NCBI RefSeq assembly: GCF_052857255.1 | Contig: NC_135497.1 | Location: 546,134,531 to 546,198,530 of the forward strand | Length of the DNA: 64,000 nt | Reading direction: 5' to 3' | Origin: Amblyomma americanum | Taxonomy: Eukaryota; Arthropoda; Arachnida; Ixodida; Ixodidae | Shown here: positions 9,454-18,980 of the stretch, one piece after another | How the letters are laid out: each line of letters opens with the position of its first letter | Numbering within the stretch: the first letter of the stretch is position 1 | The notes under the pieces: generated by a model | Databases searched by the model: none | What the model saw: the letters and a program-made list of their open reading frames with translations, nothing else | Told to the model about the DNA's origin: nothing | Made by a program: the position numbers and the translations under genes

Positions 9454-11425
9454 ATTAAGATCAAACGGACAATGGAACCATAGGGGAAGAAAGAGACGCA
9501 AGCGCCAGGGCCAAGTTAATTCAGATATAGGTTTCATTAACAAGCAAGGTGGCAGGAATAGACTGAAATGGGAGGAAATAGAAGAACAGTTAAGACTGGA
9601 GGAATTAATGGTATATGGTTTAGCGGAAACACATCTTAGAGACATGGAGCAACCACCCTGTAACCCAGACTACGCATGGGAATATTGCAATAGAACAGAG
9701 GGCAGCAGAAAGGGAGGTGGAATTGGGGCATTCATTCATAAAAGTATGAATTTTCAAAGGGTTAGACTGGGATGCAGGGAACATTTATGGCTAAAAGGAA
9801 CAGTGGCAGGCAAGCAAACACTCCTTGGCTTTGTATACCTGTGGACAGGGGTTAATGCCAAAGAGGAAAACAGGAAAATGTTAGAATGTATTGCAAGCGA
9901 CATTGATGAGATAGGAGGACAGGGCGAGATAATTATATTAGGCGACATGAATGCACACATAGAAGACCTGGATGGGTACACGGATTCGACAGGAAGCATG
10001 CTGCAGGACATGTGTGACAGGCATGATTTAGTTGTATGCAACAGCACCGAGAAGTGTGAAGGGCTCATAACATGGGAGGCGGGGAGTCTGCACTCGACGA
10101 TAGATTATGCACTAATGTCACAGAGGATGTATAACAGATTAGGGGTAATGAGCATAGATGAAGATGGTTCCAGAAGTCTAGGTAGTGACCACAAGCGTAT
10201 CAAGTTGAGCTTGAGAAGAAAAAGCATTGTAGGACTGAATCAAGATAAACAATCAGGGAGAAATTTTTACTCAGAAAAGCAATTGGAAGTAGCAGCCAAA
10301 CAAATTGAGAAAGTAATTTTTGAGGATAGTGAAACAGAATGGACTTATACCAAATTAACTCGATTACTGGAGCTAGAGCTAGCTAAGGTGCGAGTAAAGC
10401 TAAAAGGGAAAAGATGCAAACCCAAGAGTTGGTGGCATGAGGAGGTCAAGAGGGCAATAGAAAAGCGCAAGGAAGCATCCAGGGAACACAGATATTCCAA
10501 GAAGAGGGGGGAACCAAAACCCGAAGTAGACAGAAAATGGGATACCTTCATAAAGTGTAGAAGGGACGCATCCTATTTGATTAATGATAAAATTAGAAGA
10601 AAGGGTGCCCAATGGATGTCAAAAGTAAATAAAAAGGATAGAAAAGCAGCCCAAAAATTCTGGAAACATCTAAATGCAATGAGTAATAAAACTAGGCTAG
10701 AACAAAGGTTTATTGTTACAGATGAGGGTATTCGACTAGAAGGGGATGAAGCAATAAAACACATAGGAACAAGGATGACGGAAAAATTTTCAGCAAAGCA
10801 CGTGGTACATAATTTATCGAAGGAGGATAGACCGGTTACAGCAATAGCTTCACTTGAGCAAGGAGAGTGGGAAAGGGCAGAGAAGAAGGTTCCTAGTGGC
10901 ACATCAACAGGACCAGATGGTATCCCGATTATGTTGATAAAGAAGTTAGGACCAAAATCCAAGCAAACATTAATACAGGTAGTGAACAAAATGATAGTGG
11001 ATGAGAAAGTCCCCGATGAATGGCGATTAAGTAGAATGAACATGATATATAAGGGAAAGGGGGACAAAGCAGACGTAAGTAACTATCGCCCCATAACAGT
11101 GACGTCTGTGGTTTACAGGGTGGTGATGCAAATTATAAAGGATAGACTGCAGGCTTGGGTGGAGAACGAGGGGGTGCTAGGGGAACTACAGAATGGGTTC
11201 CGGAAACAAAGGAGTTTGGAGGACAATCTATTTTCATTGACACAGTGTATAGAAATTGCGGAAAAGGAACATAGGCCCTTATTGCTAGCATTTCTGGATA
11301 TTAGGGGAGCCTATGACAACGTTACTCAGGAGCATTTGTGGGACATATTGGGCACATTGGATGTGGAAAATGGAGTAATTAATCTTTTAAAAGATATATA
11401 TATAGAGGTAACAGAGTGCTCATAA
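9454..11425 (+). pseudogene. LINE ORF, 5' part: APE endonuclease and N-terminal RT
   Basis: The open frame reaches back to the LINE junction. The first internal Met is at 9608 and gives 605 codons. Before that Met lies GFINKQGGRNRLKWEEIEEQ, which carries the first endonuclease motif (NxQG). From the Met, catalytic Glu is in AETH (residues 6-9), GDMNAH at 112-117, STIDY at 163-167 and GSDH at 192-195, so all main APE residues are present. RT begins near residue 440 (STGPDGIP), followed by NYRPITVTS, GELQNGFRKQRS and FLDIRGAYDN, with a catalytic Asp at 564. The enzyme would nick target DNA and prime reverse transcription. The frame ends in VTECS and TAA. Reading the last bases in another frame gives a better RT match, so this looks like a slippage error rather than a true end. 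Confidence 0.85.
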
Positions 11426-12733
11426 AATGGAAAAAAAATTGTATCAGGGCCTGTAGAGATACAGCGGGGGCTTAGACAAGGATGTCCTCTGTCCCCTTTG
11501 TTGTTCATGTTGTACCTGCAAGGTTTGGAGGCCAAGCTAGAGGGGAGCGGACTAGGTTTCAACCTATCTTTTTTCAAGCAAGGGGAATTGAATAAACAAA
11601 CATTACCGGGACTAATATATGCGGACGATATAGTGATAATGGCTGACAACAAGGAAGACCTGCAGAAGTTGTTAGACATATGCAGTACAGAGGGAGATAG
11701 ATTAGGCTTCAAGTATAGTAAGGAAAAATCTGCAGTCATGACATTTAATGAAGAGGGCGGCGAGCATAGAATACAGGAGTTCGTGCTAAAGGTAGTGAAT
11801 GAGTACAAGTATCTTGGGGTGTGGATAAATAACAGTGTTGAGTATCTGACAGAGCATGAAAAATATGTAATGAATAAAGCTAGTAGGAATGCAGCTGTCA
11901 TGAAAAATAGGGCACTGTGGAATTACAATAGGTATGAGGTGGTAAGAGGGATCTGGAAAGGGGTGATGGTCCCTAGCCTGACCTTCGGGAATGCGGTCCT
12001 GTGTAAGAGGCCAGATGTTCAAGCAAGGCTGGAAATTAGGCAACGGGGAGTAGGGAGGTTAGCTTTGGGAGCACATGGCAATACACCAAATCAGGGGGTA
12101 CAGGGTGATATGGGATGGGCGTCTTTCGAGAGCAGAGAGGCTTGCAGTAAGATAACATTTGAGGAACGATTGAGAAGGATGGAGGAAAAGCGGTGGGCTA
12201 GGAAAGTTTTCAGATACCTGTATATAAAGAATGTTGACACGAAATGGAGAAAGCGAACTAGAAAATTGACAAGCAAATATCTGGACAGCAGTAAGGGGGC
12301 AAATCAGCAATTATCGGTTAAGAAAAAGGTTAAAGGAACAGAGAGAGCTTTGTGGAAAACAGGGATGCTGACGAAATCGGCACTAGAAACATACCGGACC
12401 TTTAAACAGGAAATTGTCAAAGAAAATATCTATGATAATTGTAGGGGAAGTTCTTTGTTGTTTGAGGCCAGGACTGGAGTTTTGCGGACTAAGAAGTATA
12501 GAGTCAGGTACCAGGAGATAGACACTTTGTGCATTGCGTGCGGAGAGGAGGAGGAAACGGCTGAACACTTGATACTTTTCTGTAAAGGGCTTCACCCTAC
12601 AGTGGAAGGCAGCGGGGCTGACTTACCCAAGGCACTGGGGTTTAGGGATAGTGAAGGGAAAGTGGATTTTAAGAGGTTAGAAGTAACCAAGCGAAGGTTA
12701 TTTGATTGGTGGCTAAAAGCAAGACAGGAGTAA
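11426..12733 (+). pseudogene. LINE ORF, 3' part: RT palm, thumb and C-terminal zinc motif
   Basis: Same frame as the 5' part, separated only by the TAA at 11423-11425. It resumes with GLRQGCPLSPLLF just downstream. The next Met (11498) opens 411 codons with the catalytic YADD at residues 41-44 (11618-11629). Then come the thumb segment VVNEYKYLGVWI and a long basic C-terminal domain with C345-x2-C348-x8-H357-x4-C362, a zinc-knuckle-like motif typical of tick LINEs, ending WWLKARQE. No other stop or frameshift is visible, which marks a fairly recent insertion. Together the two parts would give a protein of at least about 1,090 residues. Confidence 0.85.
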
Positions 12734-12753
12734 AATTTCACAAGACATGGCTA

Positions 12754-12769
12754 GGTGGCTTGAGCCACC
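12754..12769 (+). other. Stem-loop in LINE 3' UTR
   Basis: GGTGGC and GCCACC form a perfect 6-bp stem around a TTGA loop, 20 bp after the stop codon and about 25 bp before the CATC tract. In several LINE clades a 3' hairpin plus short tandem repeat is the RT recognition signal. That function is inferred here. Confidence 0.55.
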
Positions 12770-12794
12770 GCCCGATGTAAAGGGTTCAGCCGTA

Positions 12795-12928
12795 TCCATC
12801 CATCCATCCATCCATCCATCCATCCATCCATCCATCCATCCATCCATCCATCCATCCATCCATCCATCCATCCATCCATCCATCCATCCATCCATCCATC
12901 CATCCATCCATCCATCCATCCATCCATC
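12795..12928 (+). repeat. (CATC)n microsatellite tail of the LINE
   Basis: About 134 bp of uninterrupted tetranucleotide directly after LINE 3' sequence and ending exactly where host-repeat similarity resumes, so it is the element's 3' tail and not an independent satellite. It creates spurious long frames on both strands. Confidence 0.9.
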
Positions 12929-13000
12929 TTCTTGTGCGGCGCTCCGTTTACTTCTCTCCGCGCCTGTACATCCTGCTCGCTCGTGCTGACCGCCGAATCC
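12929..13000 (+). repeat. Right half of the unnamed repeat split by the LINE
   Basis: CTTGTGCGGCG, then GCTCCGTTTACTTC and CCGCGCCTGTACA match the reverse complement of 7138-7185. Similarity fades after about 12980. Confidence 0.65.
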
Positions 13001-13552
13001 GTGACCACGCTCTAGCAAAGCGTCCGCAGGAATCCCCCCCGCACGTCGCTTCGCTGACCTTATCAAGGATTCACCTCAGCGATCGGCACATCTGGCGAGC
13101 AACTTTTCGATCATGCGCAGTTGCGCTGCCAGCGCGCGCACCTAGATGACTCGAAGAGAGAGCGCGCATTTTACATGGCTATAAAAGAGGCCGTAGAGCC
13201 CTACACATCGAACCGGCTGTTTGGCCTGTTGCATTGTGTTTTACGTCGCATTGGCTTATGCATAGAACTTGCACATCGAAACACTGTTTTTCCAGTCCTC
13301 TAGCCTGACATTCCTCTGCAAGTGTTCACTTTTCGAGGTGAACTGTGAGGTGAGGTGAGCTTTGGACATATATGTGCATCACACTTGTTTATTTGTCAGC
13401 TTTCTTCGGTGCAGTCTGTTCTTTCCAACTGGGCAGTTGATATAAAGGAGCAACACTAATTAGTATCCACCCAAGCACAGCATCTTTCAGAATTAAGGAT
13501 TTACCCAACATACGTTGGACTAACATACGTTGTACGAACAACAGTCTCCTTT
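13001..13552. other. Unassigned DNA
   Basis: No coding motif. A 17-bp word at 13459-13475 is inverted at 13983-13999 (16 of 17 matches). Confidence 0.45.
13459..13475 (-). repeat. Inverted fragment related to the SINE 3' part at 13983-13999
   Basis: ATTAGTATCCACCCAAG is the reverse complement of 13983-13999 with one mismatch, and similarity extends a few bases further on the inner side. It is either one arm of a 540-bp terminal-inverted-repeat unit or a stray inverted SINE piece. Confidence 0.4.
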
Positions 13553-13795
13553 ACCCGTCACGGTGGCTCAGTGGTTAACGCGCTCAACTTCTGAGCTGGA
13601 GTACCTTGGTTCGGTGGATCCCAGCCGTGGAAACCACGTTTCGATAGAGGCGAAACGCTAAATGTGCCTATCTGTTGCGCGAGGTTGGTGCACATTAAAG
13701 GTCCCCATATGCTCGAAATTATTTCGGAGCCGTCCACTGAGGCATCCCTCATAGCCTGAGTCGCTTTGAAACGTTAAACCCTATAGACCACACCA
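13553..13795 (+). mobile_element. Ruka tRNA-derived SINE, diverged full-length copy
   Basis: Starts with the tRNA-like head: A box TGGCTCAGTGGTTAACG and B box GGTTCGGTGGATCC. It continues with Ruka body words (GTGCACATTAAAGGTCCCC, CTCATAGCCTGAGTCGC) and ends TTTGAAACGTTAAACCCTAT and a CCACACCACA tail. Ruka is a known tick SINE family transcribed by RNA polymerase III. The body is diverged, so the copy is old. Confidence 0.75.
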
Positions 13796-13843
13796 CATCA
13801 TTCCAACTTCAATTTGTTAATCAGTTTGGCATCGCCCTGCCAG

Positions 13844-14005
13844 TTCCTAGATTGGTTAGCTTAGAGCAACTGCCCCTATTAGGTGATGGGTTCCCGGGTT
13901 TGATCTCCGGATCGAGACAAATAATTCAACTGTGAAGTATCTGTGAAAGCTGTAAAGCTTCTAATGTAGTCATTACGCTACACTTGGGTGGATGCTAATG
14001 AGTAT
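13844..14005 (+). mobile_element. Second tRNA-related SINE
   Basis: A tRNA-like head, CCTAGATTGGTTAGCTTAGA, is followed after about 30 bp by the B box GGGTTTGATCTCC. The body (CAACTGTGAAGTATCTGTGA) is unlike Ruka and ends CACTTGGGTGGATGCTAAT. It probably represents another tick SINE. The limits are approximate. Confidence 0.5.
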
Positions 14006-14136
14006 GCTTCCATATTTAATCTATACAGCACCTCGAGGCTTTCGTATAAACACTTTGGACAAACAAGGCAGCTTTTCGATTGCGCTGGCAGGATGGGGGC
14101 TTTTGAATATATTCACTCCACTTGACCTTTCTGTGT

Positions 14137-14229
14137 GGTCATTTATTGTGAGAACTGAAGACCTAATCTTCATACTGCTGTAGGGTTATTTATTGTGAAG
14201 ACTGAACACCTCTTCTTCATACTTTTTTA
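14137..14229 (+). repeat. Two-copy tandem duplication, about 47-bp unit
   Basis: TTATTGTGA...GAACTGAAGACCT...CTTCATACT at 14140-14176 recurs in altered form at 14187-14223. It is a local duplication directly upstream of the transposase remnant. Confidence 0.5.
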
Positions 14230-14435
14230 TTTTTTTTGTCAGGAAGAGCCACTGAACCCAGGAGCAAAACTCACACGAGGCCAGAGTCTGTTTACGATGA
14301 TGGCCAGTCTGGGGCACCATTTTTCAAAGAAGCGACAAAAAGTATTCTGAAACTGCTTCACGCCAGCATGCTTCAAGGCCAGGAATATTCGCCCGACAAA
14401 TTTGTTGTTGTTTAAAGACTTTTCTTTTGTCACAG

Positions 14436-16560
14436 CGTAAGCGTACCTTGCACATCTACTGCCCGGAATGCTTTGAATACGTAACGGTTTTTCCCTGTGC
14501 AGATTACAACGTTCAGTGCACTAAGTGCAGTTTAAGGCACAAGCATGATGATCTTTCAAAGTCTAGCTCATTTTTCATCGCCCTGAATATCGATTCGCAA
14601 ATTACCGAGCTCCTTCCAGTGGGAAGATTTTAAATAACCGCAGTGGTCCTTCCTACGATGTCGGGGACATTACGGGGAGTGCTGCGTACAACAGGTTCCC
14701 ATTAACGCCAAATGACCTAACTGTAACATGGAATACAGATGGCGACCCTCTGTATGAATCATCAGGAAACAGTGTATTGCCTTTGCTTCTGCAAGTCAAT
14801 GAACGGCCGAGCACAGGAAGAGTTCAGATGCTGCTTTTCTTTGGCTTGTGGTTGGGGACAAAGAAGCCAAGCATGAACAGCTTCCTGCACCCATTCACAG
14901 AAACAATGAACCGTCGGTCGTCACAGCGCATCTGTTGGAGTTCAAAAAATAGTGTGTACAGAACGTGCTATGTGTATTCTGGCCCCTGTACTACCTTGAG
15001 CAATATGAGCAGGAACACGAGAGCGCGTGCCCGATAACCTCGAACCTTCCTAGAAGCGATACGTGGCGGCAGTTTTCAGAAACAAAGTGGAAAGAGAGGT
15101 GCGTTCTTCCATTTCTCACAAGCAGACAACGTAGCAGAACCCTTTCCACAATGTTGTGAAAAGCAGCCGCCGTGCATTGCCACAAGGAGGGTTTGAGGAT
15201 GCCTGCCAGGCGGTCTCGTGTTCCCGCTCATATTGCTTATGATAGTACTGTATACACCATGGCAAGATGCATGGTCATGAACATGACTTGTGTAGCCCAA
15301 GTCGCGGCTGTGCATGGTGCGAGCAGAGTGGGGAGGTAGTATAGAAGGGTAGATGGCACACCCGGGTATACCCTATGCTGATACATGCAGCAAAGGACGC
15401 AAGAACGTTTCGGGAAGCATGCAGAAAAGGCACAAAAGACGGGCGTGCCTTGCAAGAGAATTATGGGTCCTAGTGTCGTGTTTTTCTTGTCATGTTTCAC
15501 TTTTCGCAACTAATTTCTTGTAGATATCATGCATGCCATGTCCAATAGCTCATAACAGTCTGGAAACTGAGCAGGCTCCCAAGGTCGCTCTATGAAGCGA
15601 AATTTTGGAAAACGTAGGAATGGAAGGAATGGTTGGTGTTCTTTTGTCCTGTAGTTATGAGGGGTTTCCTGCCGAGAACCTTCTATGCATTTTTTGCAGA
15701 TATTGCGCTTCTGCTTGCAGTCCTGAATTTCAAATGATAAGCTTGCTTGGGTAAAAATTGGATTGGAAGAAGTTTAGACGAATACCAAGGCCTTTATGAT
15801 GTTCCGAACATGACAGACATTTCGCAAATCCTGATCCATATAGTGGGCACGGGGGGCCTCTCTGGGACTACTCCGCCTATGCATTCGAGTGTCTTAATGG
15901 CCGGCTGGTGCGCTTTGTCAATGGAACTAGGTTTCCACATTTGCAGATTGTAAAAAAATTTTCAATTTTGCAGATCCTACGACAGATTCTCTCCAGGACC
16001 ATGAAATGGCAGAGCCATTTTTTGCTTTATTGGGTCCCTGCTTAAAGAATATTGCCTAAATTGCGTAAGGAAAACATGCTCACAGCAGGGCGCTGTTCTT
16101 TTTAAGAAGGGAAGACAAGCAGGGGGCTTTGTTCGGTATAGAAAGGCAGCAATAGAGTTATTTACTTATTGTGTGACCTCACTTGACTAGTCCCGAAGAA
16201 AGAATTCTTAGCTTTCACCTGTGACGGAGTGTTTGGAAGTATGTATGATATCCTCACTTCCGTCCAACAACCGTGTCCTTCGAATGCAAGTTTTTATTTT
16301 TGAAATCAAGAAGTTGCATTTGCAAAGCACATTTTTAGGCTGCAGAGCTCTCTGTAACCCTATTCATTTTGTGACTGTTATAGAAAGATGCCATTTCAGC
16401 ATTGTGGGTGCAGAAAATGTAAGCAAGTGCGTAGTACTTCACTGTTCCTCAGTGAAAGCTACTTTAATCAGCGTGACAACCGACTGCCCTTAAGGGTTTC
16501 ATTGTAATGTCATGTTTATTTTGCATGCTCTTTCCATGTTTTTTGATGTCCATCTCTTAA
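14436..16560 (+). pseudogene. Decayed DNA-transposon transposase, tnp2/EnSpm-like
   Basis: A strong acceptor-like tract (CTTTTCTTTTGTCACAG) ends at 14435, so coding may begin as an internal exon. First comes a zinc-ribbon-like CPEC...CTKC segment (14455-14545). After a 1-nt frameshift near 14632 follow SYDVGDITGSAAYN, NDLTVTWNTDGDPLYESS, LPLLLQVNE, LWLGTKKPSMNSFLHPF and VYSGPCTT (to 15037). Further pieces in changing frames: TMARCMVMNM near 15260, GCAWCEQSGEVV near 15312-15345, KRIMGPSVV near 15455, and GPLWDYSAYAFECLNGRLV at about 15855-15915. This order matches animal transposases related to the Tnp2 family of EnSpm/CACTA-type elements. NTDG would hold a catalytic Asp. Family naming is from memory of the motif pattern. 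Many stops; no terminal inverted repeats found. Confidence 0.6.
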
Positions 16561-16593
16561 CGCCGGAGGCACTTGCAAAGAAAGCACCTTCAG

Positions 16594-16616
16594 GTTTGGT
16601 TTGGTTTGATTTACGG
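16594..16616 (-). mobile_element. Ruka SINE, 3' end piece split off by an RTE insertion
   Basis: GGTTTGGTTTGATTTACGG is the reverse complement of a Ruka 3' end. The rest of the SINE continues at 17158 after the RTE fragment. Confidence 0.55.
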
Positions 16617-17157
16617 CGAGAAATAACTCCAAGAATATTAATCAGGCGAAGGGCATATGGCATGTTCTCTCAGATAATGAATGGCAGTTTGCCAATATGC
16701 CTAAAGACAAAAGTATACAACAGCTGTATCTTAGCGGTACTTACCTACGGGGCAGAAACGTGCAGGCTAACGGAAAGGGTTCAGCTTAAGTTAAGGACAA
16801 CGCAACGAGCTATGGAATGCAAAATAAAAGGTCTAACGTTAAGAGACCAAAAGTGTACAGAGTGAATGAGGGAACAAACACGGGTTAATGACATCCTAGT
16901 CAAAATTAAGAAGAAGAAATGGGCTTGGGCAGGACATGTGATGCGAAGGCAAGATAGCCTCTGATCTTTAAGTGTAACGGAGAGGATTGCAAGAGAAGGC
17001 AAGCGTAGCTGGGGGCAGCAGAAAGTTAGGTGGCAAATGAGATATACAAGTTTGAGGAGATACGGTGTCCGCAGCTGGCAAAGAACACGGTTAATTGGAG
17101 AGACACGCGAGAGGACTTTGCCCTGCAGCGGGCGCAGTCAGGCTGATGATGTTGATG
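16617..17157 (+). mobile_element. RTE LINE 3' fragment inserted in a Ruka SINE
   Basis: The frame encodes the C-terminal part of an RTE-clade ORF: SQIMNGSLPICLKTKVYNSC, LTYGAETCRLTERVQLKLR, a stop at 16864, then REQTRVNDILVKI and KKWAWAGHVMRRQD. The 3' end CTGCAGCGGGCGCAGTCAGG plus CTGATGATGTTGATG is the usual RTE terminus. The bases ACGG flank it on both sides (16613-16616 and 17158-17161), a likely target-site duplication. Dead copy. Confidence 0.75.
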
Positions 17158-17345
17158 ACGGGACTTAAGTTCCCAAAGCGACTCAGGCTATGAGAGACAT
17201 CGTAGTGGAGGGCTCCGAGTAATTTCAACCACGCACACGACACGAGTGCCTTGCGTTTCGCCTCCATCAAATCGCTACCGCCACAGCCGGGATCGTCCCG
17301 GGTATTCCGGGTGAGTAGTAGAGAGCCCAGCCCCTTAGCCACTGT
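17158..17345 (-). mobile_element. Ruka SINE, main part (interrupted by RTE)
   Basis: Reverse-complement Ruka words: TTCCCAAAGCGACTCAGGC, TATGAGAGACATCGTAGTGG, GGGCTCCGAGTAATTTC, TTTCGCCTCCATC and a degraded tRNA head with TTAGCCACTG. The middle is diverged. Confidence 0.65.
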
Positions 17346-18980
17346 ATTGTGATCGTCAAACTGTGACTGACAGCTTTCCAGCACACTGTACAGGAAAAGT
17401 GAATCGTGGATGCGACATCATTATTAAGTTATCTAGCCTACAAATAGCTTTCATGGAAAAGATTGTCAGGAGATTGCGTACAATTTGAATGTAAGAATCA
17501 TATGTTTTTACTATTAACTTTTAGCTGCGCATTCGTTTTTGAACAATCCCAAAATGTATAATACTGTGCAGAAGCCAGGAATGAACAGCACATATCTAAG
17601 AGAATATTTTATGCATAGAAGTGTTACTACTAGTTTGAGGGAAATTTTCATGTCTGAAAATGTCGAAATCGTTATGGTACATTCCAATTACATGAACTTC
17701 TCAAGATATATAGTGTTAGTCATCTGCCTGTTGGTGCGCGTTCAGCGGAACGTTGCTACCAAAAGGTTGTGCACTTCATGCCATAGAGTTCACCCCATAT
17801 ACCAGCTTATGTAGATACCTATAGAGTGCATGCATTTGTGTAATCAGTTCAGTGATACTTTATGTGGTTGTGAACGGTGTTTTCTTGTGCTGTAAAAAAA
17901 ATTAGTTTCCTACTGCTTGTTTAGAAGTGTTCTGTTTTGAATTTCTTTTTAGTGTGCCTCTTTGTTTCGATGCTTTGTTTGTGAAGTGTGGATAAGTGTT
18001 TTGTAGCTTGGCACATTATTTTCTAACAATGAAAGCTTTCCAATACCGTTTAATTGTTATATATGACATGAAATGTATAAGGGCACATTAACTTGCTTTT
18101 TCTTTCACAGAAAAATACATATTTCAATCATGCTTATTTGACCCAAATTAATAGAGAATCAGAATGTTGTTTGGGAATGGCAGAAACAAAGTAAGATGTA
18201 AGGTTTTACATACAAAAAGTACACCACACGTTATGAGAAGTGCAAGGGTATTAATCACTTTGCATCAGGGTTCTCACAGAATGGTTGGCCTGATTTCAAT
18301 GATAGAAATGGGGAGTAATGAAGAGGGGCAATATATTTTCGTCTTCTGGCACAACATGCACTTTTCTCTCTTCGGATCACTCAGGTCCACTCTCAATCAT
18401 TGGTGATGATACCTATGTTCCAGCCAGGCAGGCTGAAACTTACATTTTCCGCCTTGCATGGCGTTCCAATTCGGACCAAAGCACAAACCGCAAGGGCAAA
18501 TGGTTCCCCGACGTCGACGGCGCTCGATGACTTCAGGGCCAGCGTCACTGGTGTTGAAAGTATGGGAGCAGTAGGGAACAGTAGAAGACAGGGAGTGAAC
18601 CGGGAAAGCAAGCACCGCATAAGTAATGTGGTTAACGAGAACAAAAAACATATCTTGTGCAACGGGCTCTTTTCCTTCTGTAACCTATGACCTTTATAAC
18701 CCAGTGGTGGTGACCGCTCTCATAGCAATATATGTGTGTAGAGCAAGAACGGCATCTTGGCATGCAAGAAACCAGCAGTGCCCTACCGACGTCCAAGTTT
18801 TGTGCGGTTGGCTGCAGCCCTCCCCTTGGCACACGACACGGTTATGCCGTGTCCTTTTCTCTGAGTGATGGAGACAGGCACGTTTCAACAGGGTTTGCCT
18901 TCGCGTCCACTGCGGCCATGTAAGTAATGAGCAACACCAACTCCGGCTTTCCGCGAACTGGTGCAAGACAAGCGGACTGC
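17346..18980. other. No supported gene
   Basis: Mostly AT-rich, unassigned DNA. The short frames (60-96 codons) on both strands at 18.1-18.9 kb overlap one another and have no motif. Part of 18.4-18.98 kb could be the 5' region of the Penelope-like element that follows, but I cannot show it. Confidence 0.4.

Larger units (their letters stand above)
9454..12928 (+). mobile_element. Nearly intact APE endonuclease-RT LINE with (CATC)n tail, inserted in an older repeat
   Basis: A 3.47-kb non-LTR retrotransposon. The ORF runs in one frame from the 5' junction at 9454 to a TAA at 12731-12733, broken by a single in-frame TAA at 11423-11425. It encodes a complete APE-type endonuclease, RT and a C-terminal zinc motif. 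A short 3' UTR has a stem-loop and ends in about 33 CATC units. The 5' junction falls inside the ORF just before the endonuclease, so the copy is 5'-truncated. Both junctions are set by comparison with the uninterrupted repeat at 7140-7330. Few bases are lost at the target (TCCT in the empty copy) and no clear duplication remains. The clade is not certain: an APE-type element of the CR1/I/Jockey group. Confidence 0.85.

Noticed and set aside
12713..13066. Frames of WMDG or IHPS repeats on both strands
   Set aside because: Translation of the (CATC)n microsatellite tail, not a protein.
13457..14000. A 540-bp terminal-inverted-repeat transposon bounded by ATTAG-ATCCACCCAAG
   Set aside because: The right arm is the 3' part of a SINE and no flanking duplication was seen, so the left arm is more simply an inverted fragment of that SINE.
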